Below are positions 1 to 7,439 of a stretch of DNA of 32,599 nt, one piece after another. A program made the position numbers and the translations under genes. The stretch comes from Pseudomonadota bacterium. Lineage in GTDB: Bacteria > Myxococcota_A > UBA796 > GCA-2862545. Positions within the stretch are counted from its first letter, which is position 1. The number at the start of each line of letters is the position of its first letter. The notes under the pieces are model-generated. The model was given only the letters and a program-made list of their open reading frames with translations, had not been told where the DNA came from and did not search any database. The stretch lies in assembly GCA_947475315.1 (NCBI GenBank), contig CANJMY010000035.1, positions 1-32,599 on the forward strand, read 5' to 3'.

Positions 1-99
1 AGCGCACCTCCCACCCCTCCTGTGCGCACGCTCGGACGCGGGGGAACCACACGGGACGAGCGATGACACCACGGATCATGTCGGACGCGGCCGAGCGAA
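1..99. other. Window edge without an assignable gene
   Basis: These 99 bases lie beyond the stop of the minus-strand YgfZ-TPR gene. I see no start with a ribosome binding site and no recognisable protein in either direction. They could be the downstream flank of that gene plus the edge of a neighbour outside the window. Confidence 0.4.
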
Positions 100-1959
100 C
101 TAGCGCCCGCCGAGCAGCAGCAGCCGGTGCTCCATCTCCTTGAGCGGCATCAGGTCGCCCTTGCGTGACGCGACCTCGATCCCGGCCTTGTACACGCCGA
201 TCGCGTCGCTCCAGCGCTCCAGCTTCTCCAGCGCACGACCGCGCGCGAGGTAGACGGGCGAGTTGTGCTTGTCGACCTCGATCGCGTGCGCGAGGTGTCG
301 CTCCGCCTCGTCGGCTTCATCCAGGGTGGTCAGGGCGACGCCGATCCCGAACAGCGCGATGGGGTCGTCCGGGTCAATCTCCAGCACCTGCTGGAACATG
401 CCGCGCTTGCGCGTCGCGTCCTTGCGCTTGGACTTCTCCAGGTCGGCGTCCACGCTGGCGCCCGCGCTGCCGCCGCGCGCCTTGGCCATCTGCTTGAGGG
501 TGGCCTTGCCGCCTTCGTCCTCCGCCGTCTGCTTGTCGCCGATCTTCATGTAGTAGAGCGACAGGTTCGTGTTCACGATCGGCTCGTCGGGGGCGACCTC
601 CTCCAGGCGACGGAACACGTCGATCGCCTCGTGGAAGCGCTGCGCCCGGCCGAGCATCACGCCGATCGCCTCGTACGCGTCGGCGAACGACGGGTCGAGG
701 TGCAGGGCCTCCTCAAGCAGGCGGATGGCGCCGGTCTCGTCGCCGTCGGCGAAGGTGCGGATGGCGCGGTCGTGCAGCTGTCGCACGCGCGCGTCGCGGT
801 CGGGGGCGCTGTGCAGCGGCAGCAGGGCCACCGTGGCGTGCAGGACGCCGCCATCGAATCGCAGCGTGATCTTGCGACCGGGGGTGCGGGCGTCGCGCAC
901 CAGGTAGGCCAGCGCGACCGGCGCCCCGGCGATCGGCGACCAGGTGCGGCTCGCGATCTGTCCGACCTTCTCGCCGGTGTCGTCGTCGATCAGGTCCGAT
1001 CCAATGGGCGAGAGCGCGCCCATCACCGCGTCGGCGACGATGTCGAACTCACCCCGGCCTTCGTCGATCACCAGCGCGCGGAGCAGGTGCGGCACGCTCC
1101 CGTACGTGCGCACGCGCGCGATGACCTCTTGCCCCAGGTAGCAGCCCTTGCTGTAGCTGACGGCGGACTGCTCGACGCCGGTCTCGGGCAGCAGGCGGCG
1201 GCGCGGCTCGGTGTCGGGCCCCACGCGCGGCATGCCCGCCTCGATCCGGTGGATCTCGATGACGCCCGCGGCGACGACCGGGTGGAGCAGCTGCGCGTCC
1301 ACGCTCGCCCCGCCGCGCGCGAGGGCGTCGGTCGCCAAGGAGAACGTCTCGTGCCCGGCGGGCCACGCGATCACAAAGCCGACGTCGCCGCCCAGGCTGC
1401 GGCGGATCACAAACGCGCCCGCGGGCGGCGTGAAGCCGGCGTCCTTGCGCGCGCGACGCAGCGGGCGGATGGCGTGCTCGGGGAGGCTGGCCCAAGGCTC
1501 GAAGCCAATCGCACCGAACGTCGCGTCGCACACCTCAGCGGCGAGCGGGCCCTGCACCATCAGCCAGTCGTACGCGTCGTCCAGCGTCAGCGTCAGGTCG
1601 TCGGAGAAGAGGAACCCGTCCAGGTCGGCGAGCAGCGCCGGCGCGTCCGGAGCGGGCAGCAGCATCAGGAAGACGGGCGGCGCGGTGTCCGCGACGATCG
1701 CGCGGTGCAGAGACGCGACAGACTTGAGGTGTCCGGTGCGCGTCACGCGCGCGGTGAGCGATCCCGCGCCCGGCTCCAGCCTCTCGACGTCGCTCGTGAG
1801 CTGGCTGTGCAGGAAGCGCCCGGCGTCGGGGCCTGCGGCCCGCACGATCGCGAGCGCGGCGGGGCCGGTGGCGGTGCCGGCGGGGAACGCCGCGATCCAG
1901 GCCGTGTCACGCCCGTGTCGTGCGGCCGACACGACGGCGGGGTTGAGGAGCGTGGTCAT
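100..1959 (-). CDS. ygfZ: YgfZ/GcvT-fold folate-binding protein fused to a TPR domain
   Basis: A 619-residue two-part protein. Residues 1 to about 385 form a YgfZ (GcvT-like, tetrahydrofolate-binding) protein. It carries the family signature KGCYLGQE at 271-278, with the conserved Cys at 273, and the typical early segment FLHSQLTSDV near residue 49. YgfZ proteins act in the cytoplasm in maintenance or late assembly of some Fe-S proteins. Residues about 390-619 are helical tetratricopeptide-like repeats (for example LLEEALHLDPSFADAYEAIG), with a Lys-rich insert near 490-520. YgfZ proteins are normally about 300-330 residues, so the TPR half is an added domain, probably for partner binding. The ATG at 1959 is chosen because the upstream in-frame extension overlaps the iscA-like gene. 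That gene's stop is one base before this start, so the two are almost certainly co-transcribed and translationally coupled. The first half is certain; the TPR role is inferred. Confidence 0.9.
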   Translation of the reverse strand: MTTLLNPAVVSAARHGRDTAWIAAFPAGTATGPAALAIVRAAGPDAGRFLHSQLTSDVERLEPGAGSLTARVTRTGHLKSVASLHRAIVADTAPPVFLMLLPAPDAPALLADLDGFLFSDDLTLTLDDAYDWLMVQGPLAAEVCDATFGAIGFEPWASLPEHAIRPLRRARKDAGFTPPAGAFVIRRSLGGDVGFVIAWPAGHETFSLATDALARGGASVDAQLLHPVVAAGVIEIHRIEAGMPRVGPDTEPRRRLLPETGVEQSAVSYSKGCYLGQEVIARVRTYGSVPHLLRALVIDEGRGEFDIVADAVMGALSPIGSDLIDDDTGEKVGQIASRTWSPIAGAPVALAYLVRDARTPGRKITLRFDGGVLHATVALLPLHSAPDRDARVRQLHDRAIRTFADGDETGAIRLLEEALHLDPSFADAYEAIGVMLGRAQRFHEAIDVFRRLEEVAPDEPIVNTNLSLYYMKIGDKQTAEDEGGKATLKQMAKARGGSAGASVDADLEKSKRKDATRKRGMFQQVLEIDPDDPIALFGIGVALTTLDEADEAERHLAHAIEVDKHNSPVYLARGRALEKLERWSDAIGVYKAGIEVASRKGDLMPLKEMEHRLLLLGGR

Positions 1960-1960
1960 G

Positions 1961-2311
1961 TCAGAGCGAGAACGACTCGCCACAGCCGCACGTGTTCGCC
2001 GCGTGCGGGTTGTGGAAGACGAACCCACGACCCTTCAGGCCGGACTGGTGGTCCAGCGTGATGCCGCCCAGGTAGATCGTGGACTTCCGGTCGAGGAGGA
2101 CCTCGAAGTCGCCGAACGGCAGCTTGGTGTCGCCTTCACGCGGCTCGGTGAACTCGAGCACGTAGGTGAGGCCGGAGCAGCCGCCGCCCTTGATGCCCAG
2201 ACGCAGCGACTTCCCGAGGTTCTCCGACTCGGTCAGCAGGCGGCGCACTTCGTCGCACGCTGAGTCGGTCAGGTTCACCAGGCGACCAGGGGTCTCGGAC
2301 TCGAGTTCCAT
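1961..2311 (-). CDS. iscA: A-type iron-sulfur carrier protein (IscA/ErpA/HesB family)
   Basis: A 116-residue HesB/IscA-family protein. It holds and transfers Fe-S clusters to apo-proteins in the cytoplasm. The three family cysteines are present: C45 in GGGCSGLTY, and C108 and C110 in the C-terminal TCGCGESF. Length matches the family. The ATG at 2311 follows a good Shine-Dalgarno GGAGG five bases upstream. Longer in-frame extensions run across the ATP-grasp gene and are ignored. The gene is followed one base after its stop by the ygfZ-TPR gene, so both form an Fe-S maturation pair. A near-consensus promoter lies just upstream. The family is secure, but whether it is the IscA or ErpA ortholog cannot be decided from one sequence. 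Confidence 0.93.
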   Translation of the reverse strand: MELESETPGRLVNLTDSACDEVRRLLTESENLGKSLRLGIKGGGCSGLTYVLEFTEPREGDTKLPFGDFEVLLDRKSTIYLGGITLDHQSGLKGRGFVFHNPHAANTCGCGESFSL

Positions 2312-2345
2312 CACGGCCTCCGGAGGGGGATTCGGGCAGCCATCG

Positions 2346-2373
2346 AATATAGCACCAATCTGGTCCTCGACAA
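2346..2373 (-). promoter_or_regulatory. Candidate sigma-70-type promoter of the iscA-ygfZ operon
   Basis: Reading the minus strand, TTGTCG (2368-2373) is followed after 16 bases by TATATT (2346-2351), with TG-C immediately upstream giving an extended -10 (TGCTATATT). It sits in the 74-base gap between the ATP-grasp stop and the iscA-like ATG. That would start transcription near 2338-2340, giving a leader of about 28 bases that includes the GGAGG site. It is the most AT-rich patch in this gap. I see no obvious IscR-type operator. Confidence 0.5.
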
Positions 2374-2385
2374 CGCCACGACCCG

Positions 2386-3669
2386 TCAGGATGCGTTCGC
2401 CGCCACGCAGCATGGGTCGGACGTGGGGAGCACCGCCGCGAACCCGCCGCTCTGCGTGCGCATGTTCGTGGTCTGGCCCTGGTAGAGCCGCGCGAAGAAC
2501 AGCTGCACCTGGCCGCGGTAGGCGATCGCGCGCACGTCGAACTTGAGCGGCGTCCGCACGCCGTCGATCGTCACGTGGCGCTCCGGCGGCGGGATCAGCG
2601 CCTGCGCCACGTAGGCGCAGCGGCCATCCGGGTCGACGGAGTCCCAGATCTCCCGCCACTTGCCTTGGGTCAGCTTGTCGCCGCGGTAGGCGGCGCGGCT
2701 CCCAAACCCGGCGACGGGCTTGAAGAACCAGCCGCGGCGGTTCGACCAGAGGGCAGGCTGCTGCTCCGGGAGCAGGCACCGCGTGCGAGGCACCACCCGG
2801 GCGAGCACGGCTCGGTCCTTCGGCGTGGCCCCCAGCGCGGCCAGCGCGTCGTCGTCCGACAGCGTCACCAGGCGCCGCTTGTTCGCCAGGCGCGTGTGCA
2901 GGTGGGGGTTGGGCGTGAACACCGCGGCGCCGCTCGCGTACGCGTCGCGCAGGGCGGCGCTCTCGGGCGCCTGCAGGCCGAAGTCGGTCGATCGCAGGTA
3001 CACCAGGTCGATGACGTCGTCGCCCAGGCGCAGCGCGCCGTCGTCGAACCGGAACGCCTCGGGGGCGGCGATGACGGCCCTCCAGCCGACCCGCTCGAAC
3101 AGCGCCTGGTACAGCAGGAACTCGGGGTACAGGAACTGCTCGGTCGGGGCGGCGTCGACGATCGCCACGGCCCCGGGCTCGCCGGCACCGCGCTGCGCCC
3201 GCCACTCCTCGCGGAAGGTGTCGATCAGCGCGTCCTCAAACTGCGTGTGCTGCGGGGGTAGGGTGACCGCCCCCTCCAGCGCCCCGATCATCCGCGCCGC
3301 CAGCAGGGCCCCGCCTGCGTTGGTGTTGATCTCGATGAGCTTGGGCCCGTCGGCGGACAGATGGAAGTCGTAGCCCATGAGCGCGCCGTGGGGGCCGTGG
3401 TCCTCGCGAGCGAGCGGGTCGAGCTCGTCGTCCGGGACGAAGCCGGGGAGGGCGGCGACCCGGTCCAGCACCGCGATGGCCGTGCGCATCGCGGCCAGGT
3501 CTGCGTCGTCGATGAACAGGGGGAGCGGCGCGAACAGGTGGGGCCGCGTCGCCAGGATCGCGTCGAGCGAGGCGGGGCCCACCGCGTCGAACGCCCCAGC
3601 CAACCCGGTGGCGTCCGTCTTGATGCAATCGCAGGTCGCGTTGAGCGTATTCGCGTCGGGGTGGGTCAT
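2386..3669 (-). CDS. ATP-grasp family protein, glutathionylspermidine-synthase-like layout
   Basis: A 427-residue predicted cytosolic ligase. The order of motifs is PKLIEINTNAGG (about residue 110), then a NKRRLVTLSD segment, then the nucleotide-binding WFFKPVAGFGS with RAAYRGDKL after it, then KFDVRAIAY, and finally RLYQGQTTNMRTQSGGFA. An E-x-N element before an NK segment and a K-P-x-x-G loop recalls glutathionylspermidine synthase-type ATP-grasp enzymes. That group is my best structural guess; the substrate is unknown. The ATG at 3669 is preferred because it has an AGGGA sequence a few bases upstream. An in-frame ATG ten codons earlier (3699) lacks one. It lies upstream of iscA-ygfZ on the same strand, separated by 74 bases with an internal promoter. 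The extreme C-terminus has a CC pair (PCCVAANAS). Confidence 0.7.
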   Translation of the reverse strand: MTHPDANTLNATCDCIKTDATGLAGAFDAVGPASLDAILATRPHLFAPLPLFIDDADLAAMRTAIAVLDRVAALPGFVPDDELDPLAREDHGPHGALMGYDFHLSADGPKLIEINTNAGGALLAARMIGALEGAVTLPPQHTQFEDALIDTFREEWRAQRGAGEPGAVAIVDAAPTEQFLYPEFLLYQALFERVGWRAVIAAPEAFRFDDGALRLGDDVIDLVYLRSTDFGLQAPESAALRDAYASGAAVFTPNPHLHTRLANKRRLVTLSDDDALAALGATPKDRAVLARVVPRTRCLLPEQQPALWSNRRGWFFKPVAGFGSRAAYRGDKLTQGKWREIWDSVDPDGRCAYVAQALIPPPERHVTIDGVRTPLKFDVRAIAYRGQVQLFFARLYQGQTTNMRTQSGGFAAVLPTSDPCCVAANAS

Positions 3670-3761
3670 GTCGTCCCTGTAGGACCCGATGGGGGTCATG
3701 CCAAGGAGGCGTCACGCCGGGCGGCTGATGGTGCAGCGTTCGGTTGCGGTGGTGCGTATCG

Positions 3762-3801
3762 GACAAACCGACGTTTTCGCTAGTGAAAACGGTTTTTTGT
3801 C
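3762..3801. repeat. 40-base AT-rich hyphenated palindrome in a divergent intergenic region
   Basis: The inner arms CGTTTTC (3772-3778) and GAAAACG (3785-3791) flank the six-base centre GCTAGT. The outer arms GACAAA (3762-3767) and TTTGTC (3796-3801) are exactly symmetric around the same centre, with four unpaired positions on each side between them. On the plus strand the right arm is followed by G and six T. It lies in the 224-base gap between the ATP-grasp start (minus) and kup (plus), about 92 bases before kup. It could be an operator, a divergent promoter control site, or an attenuator-like hairpin in the kup leader. It is strikingly AT-rich compared with its surroundings. No gene is seen elsewhere in this gap. 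Confidence 0.6.
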
Positions 3802-3893
3802 GGGTGGACGACGGCGATGAGAGGCGGGACCGGGTCGCGCGGGCACGGCGCGCGCTCATACGTGGCTCTGGTTGAACGAGGTCGTGGATCTCC

Positions 3894-5825
3894 ATGTCGC
3901 ATTCTGACGGCTCGCACCCCGAAGGGGAGCGCCCGCTGTGGCCGCTCGCGCTCGCCGCGCTGGGTGTGGTTTACGGCGACATCGGTACGTCGCCGCTCTA
4001 CACCTGGAACGAGTCGGTCCATCATGTGGGCCACGCGGACATCCACGTGCTCGGCATCGCGTCGATCATCGTGTGGTCGCTGCTGCTGCTCGTCACCCTC
4101 AAGTACGTCGGCTTGGTGCTCAACGCCGACAACCAGGGCGAGGGCGGCGTGTTCGCGCTCTTCGGGATCATCAAGAAGGCGCGCGGAGCCAAGACGCTCG
4201 GGCTCGCGCTGATCCTCGCGGCCGGCTTCCTCTACGGCGACGGCGTCATCACGCCTGCCATCTCCGTCATGTCGGCGATCGAGGGCCTCACCGTCATCGC
4301 GCCCAGCATGGAGGCCTTCGTCGTCCCGCTGACGCTGATCGTCCTGACCGTGCTGTTCTCGGTCCAATGGCGAGGCACGGCGGCCGTCGGGCGCATCTTC
4401 GGCATCGTCATGGTGGTCTGGTTCCTGACCATCTCGTCGATCGGCGCGCTGCGGATCGCCCAATACCCTGAAGTGCTCTGGGCGTTGTCTCCCACGTACG
4501 CGGCACGCCTGGTGATGTCGCTGAAGTGGGACCATCTGGCCGGCCTGCTCGGCGCGGTCGTCCTGGCCATCACCGGCGGCGAGGCGCTCTACGCCGACCT
4601 CGGCCACTTTGGCTCCAAGCCCATTCGAGTGAGCTGGATCTTCTTCGTGCTGCCGTGCCTTGTGCTGTCGTACCTGGGCCAGGGCGCCTTCTTGCTCGCG
4701 GGCGGCAAGGTGATCGCGGGCAACGTGTTCTACAGCTCCGTGCCCGAGATGATCCGCCCGGCCATGGTGCCGCTGGCCACCGCCGCCACCATCATCGCCT
4801 CGCAGGCGTTGATCACCGGCGCGTTCAGCCTCACCGTCCAGGGCGTCAACCTGGGCCTGTTCCCGCGCCACCGCGTGGTCCACACCTCGTCCGAGATGGA
4901 GGGCCAGATCTACCTGCCCGTCATCAACTGGATGCTGTGGGCGGGCTGCTGCACGCTGGTCATCATGTTCCAGCGCTCCTCCAACCTGGCGGCCGCCTAC
5001 GGCATGGCGGTGACCACCGTCATGGTCGTCACCAGCTTGGCGATGCTCGTGGTGTCGCGTCACGTGTGGCGCTGGTCGATGTGGCTCGTGGCCCTCGTCT
5101 GGGTGCCGCTGCTGTTGCTCGACCTGTCCTACTTCACCGCCAACTTCATGAAGATCCTCCACGGCGGCATCGTGCCGGTGGTGATCGGCGTCGGCCTGTT
5201 CTTCTCCATGCAGGTCTGGCAGTGGGGCCGCGCGCAGGTGCAGCAGGCCTACCGGGCTGCCCGCCGCATGCGCATCGGTGAGCTGGTGGAGGTGCGCGAG
5301 CGCCTGCTCCTCGTTCCCCGCACCATCGTCTACATGACCAGCCAGACGGTCGACCTGGACGGCTACGTGCCGGTCACGCTGGAGACCTTCCTGCGCAAGT
5401 GGGGCGTCGTCCCCAAGGACGTGGTGCTCTTCACCGTCGAGACGTCGTCCAAGCCCTACTGGGTGGGCCGCCGCGCGCAGGTGCTGGAGCTCGCGCCCGG
5501 CATCCGCAGCATCGTCGCCACCTTTGGCTACATGGAGGCGCCCAACGTCCCCGCCGCGCTTGAGTCCGCCGGCATCAAGGACGTCGACGGCGTCGTGGTC
5601 GGCCAGGAGGAGCTGCACTGGGGCAACGCCACCGGCTGGCGTCGCAGCTGGGCGTTCGGCTTCTCGTGGTTGGCTCGCCTGGCGACCCAGGCGCACATGT
5701 ACTTTGGTCTCGGCGGCCTGGGCGCCAAGGTCACCAAGGTCGTCGTGCACGTGGAGAACTTCGGCTCCGAGAACCCGCGGGTCAACATGCCCGAGGACAT
5801 GATCTCGGTCGACCTGCCGGTCTGA
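3894..5825 (+). CDS. kup: KUP-family potassium uptake protein
   Basis: A 643-residue inner-membrane K+ transporter, thought to be a K+/H+ symporter. The family signature GVVYGDIGTSPLYTW is at about residues 25-40. About twelve hydrophobic segments follow up to roughly residue 450, including GFLYGDGVITPAISV and ITGGEALYADLGHFG, which are typical KUP motifs. A C-terminal cytoplasmic domain of about 190 residues completes the usual length (E. coli Kup is 622). The ATG at 3894 gives a normal N-terminus; the ribosome site is weak (GAGG about 16 bases upstream). The gene stands alone downstream of the AT-rich palindrome, with a DUF1905 gene 76 bases further on. Confidence 0.95.
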   Translation: MSHSDGSHPEGERPLWPLALAALGVVYGDIGTSPLYTWNESVHHVGHADIHVLGIASIIVWSLLLLVTLKYVGLVLNADNQGEGGVFALFGIIKKARGAKTLGLALILAAGFLYGDGVITPAISVMSAIEGLTVIAPSMEAFVVPLTLIVLTVLFSVQWRGTAAVGRIFGIVMVVWFLTISSIGALRIAQYPEVLWALSPTYAARLVMSLKWDHLAGLLGAVVLAITGGEALYADLGHFGSKPIRVSWIFFVLPCLVLSYLGQGAFLLAGGKVIAGNVFYSSVPEMIRPAMVPLATAATIIASQALITGAFSLTVQGVNLGLFPRHRVVHTSSEMEGQIYLPVINWMLWAGCCTLVIMFQRSSNLAAAYGMAVTTVMVVTSLAMLVVSRHVWRWSMWLVALVWVPLLLLDLSYFTANFMKILHGGIVPVVIGVGLFFSMQVWQWGRAQVQQAYRAARRMRIGELVEVRERLLLVPRTIVYMTSQTVDLDGYVPVTLETFLRKWGVVPKDVVLFTVETSSKPYWVGRRAQVLELAPGIRSIVATFGYMEAPNVPAALESAGIKDVDGVVVGQEELHWGNATGWRRSWAFGFSWLARLATQAHMYFGLGGLGAKVTKVVVHVENFGSENPRVNMPEDMISVDLPV

Positions 5826-5838
5826 CCGGGACGGCGCT

Positions 5839-5861
5839 CCGACCGACCGACCGACCGACCG
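5839..5861. repeat. Tetranucleotide microsatellite (CCGA)5
   Basis: Five perfect CCGA units plus CCG lie 13 bases after the kup stop, followed by TCGG, so the last unit can fold into a small hairpin (CCGA-CCG-TCGG). The tract is intergenic, between kup and the DUF1905 gene. Slippage here would change spacing or RNA structure, not a reading frame. Confidence 0.75.
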
Positions 5862-5901
5862 TCGGATAGATCGCGGTCGTCCCCTCGCCTCCGGAGCTCC
5901 G

Positions 5902-6168
5902 GTGTTCGACCCCGCCACCTTCGACGCCACCCTGTTCCGCTACCCGGGCGCGGGCGGCTGGACGTTCGCGCCGGTGCCGGACGCCTACGCGCCGCCGGTC
6001 ACCGCAGGGTGGGGGCGGACACCCGTGCGCGCCACGGTCGATGGCCGCGCTTGGGACACCAGCGTCTGGCGCGACAAGACCCACGGCACGCTCCTCGCCG
6101 TGCCCAAGAAGCTGCGCGGCGACAAGGAGGCAGGGGACGTGGTGACCGTGACGATCGCGCCGCGCTGA
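5902..6168 (+). CDS. DUF1905 domain protein
   Basis: An 88-residue protein that fits DUF1905: an FDATLFRY-type first strand, then WTFAPVPD, a WGRTPVRATVDGRAW strand pair, and a C-terminal GDVVTVTIAPR. DUF1905 proteins are small beta-rich domains of unknown function. The GTG start at 5902 has GGAG six bases upstream. It may share a transcript with kup, and it converges on kbl with only eight bases between the stops. No catalytic residues are evident. Confidence 0.75.
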   Translation: MFDPATFDATLFRYPGAGGWTFAPVPDAYAPPVTAGWGRTPVRATVDGRAWDTSVWRDKTHGTLLAVPKKLRGDKEAGDVVTVTIAPR

Positions 6169-6176
6169 GTCGCGAC

Positions 6177-7376
6177 CTACGCGATGACGCCCAGCTCCCG
6201 CCCGACCTCGGTGAACGCCGCCACCGCCCGTTCCAGGTGCGCGCGCGTGTGCGCCGCGGACACCTGCACTCGGATCCGCGCCTTGCCCATCGGCACGACC
6301 GGGTACGAGAACCCGATCACGTAGATCCCGCGCTGGAGCAGCGCGTCGGCCATCTTGGACGCGAGCGCCGCGTCGCCCAGCATCACGGGCGCGATCGGGT
6401 GCACGCCGGGTCGGATGTCGAAGCCCGCGTCGGTCATGGCCTTGCGGAAGTACGCCGTGTTCTCGGCCAGGCGCTGGCGCAGGTCGTCGCTGGTGCTCAG
6501 CCGCTCCAGCACGGCGAGTGCGGCGCCCGCGATCACCGGCGGCAGCGTGTTGCTGAACAGGTACGGGCGGCTGCGCTGGCGCAGGATCGCGACGATCTCG
6601 GCGCGGCCGGTGGTGAAGCCGCCCGCGCTTCCGCCGAGCGCCTTGCCGATCGTCGACGTGATCACGTCCACCCGGTCAAGCACGCCCTTGTGCTCGCAGG
6701 CGCCGCGGCCCGTGGGGCCGAAGAAGCCGGTGGCGTGGCACTCGTCCACGTGCACCATCGCGCCGAACTTGTCGGCGAGCGCGCACACCACGTCCAGCTG
6801 CGCGATGTCGCCGTCCATGCTGAACACGCCGTCGGTCGAGATCAGGATGCGCCGCGCGCCGCCTGCGCGGGCCTCCTCCAGCTTGGTCCGCAGGTCGGCC
6901 ATGTCGTCGTGCGCGTAGCGAAAGCGCGCCGCCTTGCACAGGCGGATGCCGTCGATGATCGACGCGTGGTTGAGCGCGTCCGACACGATGGCGTCGCGCT
7001 CGTCCAGCAGCGGCTCGAACAGGCCGCCGTTCGCGTCAAAGCACGCCGCGTAGAGGATGGTGTCCTCCTTGCCGTGGAAGCGGCTGAGCGCGGCCTCCAG
7101 CTCCTTGTGCAGGTCGAGCGTGCCGCAGATGAAGCGCACCGACGCCATGCCCAGCGCGTAGCGGTCGAGCGTCTCGTGCGCGGCCTGGACCAGGCCCGGG
7201 TCGTTCGCCAGGCCCAGGTAGTTGTTCGCGCAGAAGTTGATCACGTGGGCGCCGTTCGCGACCGAGATGTCGGCGGACTGCGGCGACGTGATCACGCGCT
7301 CGGCCTTGAAGGTGCCAGCGGCGCGGATGGCGTCGAGTTCAGCGCGGAGCGAGGAGCGGACGTCGTCGTGGTACAA
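6177..7376 (-). CDS. kbl: 2-amino-3-ketobutyrate CoA ligase (glycine C-acetyltransferase)
   Basis: A 399-residue PLP enzyme of the alpha-oxoamine synthase family. It cleaves 2-amino-3-oxobutyrate with CoA to glycine and acetyl-CoA, the second step of threonine degradation. Motifs: NFCANNYLGLA near 47, HVDECHATGFFGPTGRG around 209-225 (PLP-binding Asp 211), and TSTIGKALGG with the Schiff-base Lys at 245. Length agrees with E. coli Kbl (398). No ATG exists at the right place; a TTG at 7376 is preceded by GGGAGG with about four bases of spacing, so it is the chosen start. AONS (BioF) is a related alternative, but sequence and length favour Kbl. A threonine dehydrogenase-like gene at 11165-12331 supplies the first step. 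Confidence 0.9.
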   Translation of the reverse strand: MYHDDVRSSLRAELDAIRAAGTFKAERVITSPQSADISVANGAHVINFCANNYLGLANDPGLVQAAHETLDRYALGMASVRFICGTLDLHKELEAALSRFHGKEDTILYAACFDANGGLFEPLLDERDAIVSDALNHASIIDGIRLCKAARFRYAHDDMADLRTKLEEARAGGARRILISTDGVFSMDGDIAQLDVVCALADKFGAMVHVDECHATGFFGPTGRGACEHKGVLDRVDVITSTIGKALGGSAGGFTTGRAEIVAILRQRSRPYLFSNTLPPVIAGAALAVLERLSTSDDLRQRLAENTAYFRKAMTDAGFDIRPGVHPIAPVMLGDAALASKMADALLQRGIYVIGFSYPVVPMGKARIRVQVSAAHTRAHLERAVAAFTEVGRELGVIA

Positions 7377-7396
7377 GGGACCTCCCGGATGGGGCC

Positions 7397-7405
7397 GACG
7401 TAGCA
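7397..7405 (-). promoter_or_regulatory. Candidate extended -10 element upstream of kbl
   Basis: TGCTACGTC on the minus strand, 20 bases before the TTG start of kbl. It resembles the TGCTATATT element before iscA and TGCTACGAC before the lipoprotein gene. No good -35 hexamer is seen. It lies in the 63-base divergent gap with the GT-C-like gene. Confidence 0.3.
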
Positions 7406-7439
7406 CGTCGACTGGGCCGGGCGGGATACGCAGCGCCAC

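Noticed and set aside
265..2061. A 598-residue plus-strand open frame over ygfZ and iscA
   Set aside because: Composition is R/G/V/D-rich and patternless; the minus-strand proteins carry clear family motifs.
3700..3893. c-di-AMP (ydaO-type) riboswitch before kup
   Set aside because: Some kup genes have one, but I could not find its conserved core here; only the AT-rich palindrome stands out.
5839..5861. CRISPR array
   Set aside because: The repeat unit is four bases with no spacers, so it is a microsatellite.
3780..5930. A 716-residue open frame antisense to kup
   Set aside because: It is rich in His, Asp, Arg and Gln with no domain, the typical shadow of a high-GC gene; kup on the other strand is unmistakable.
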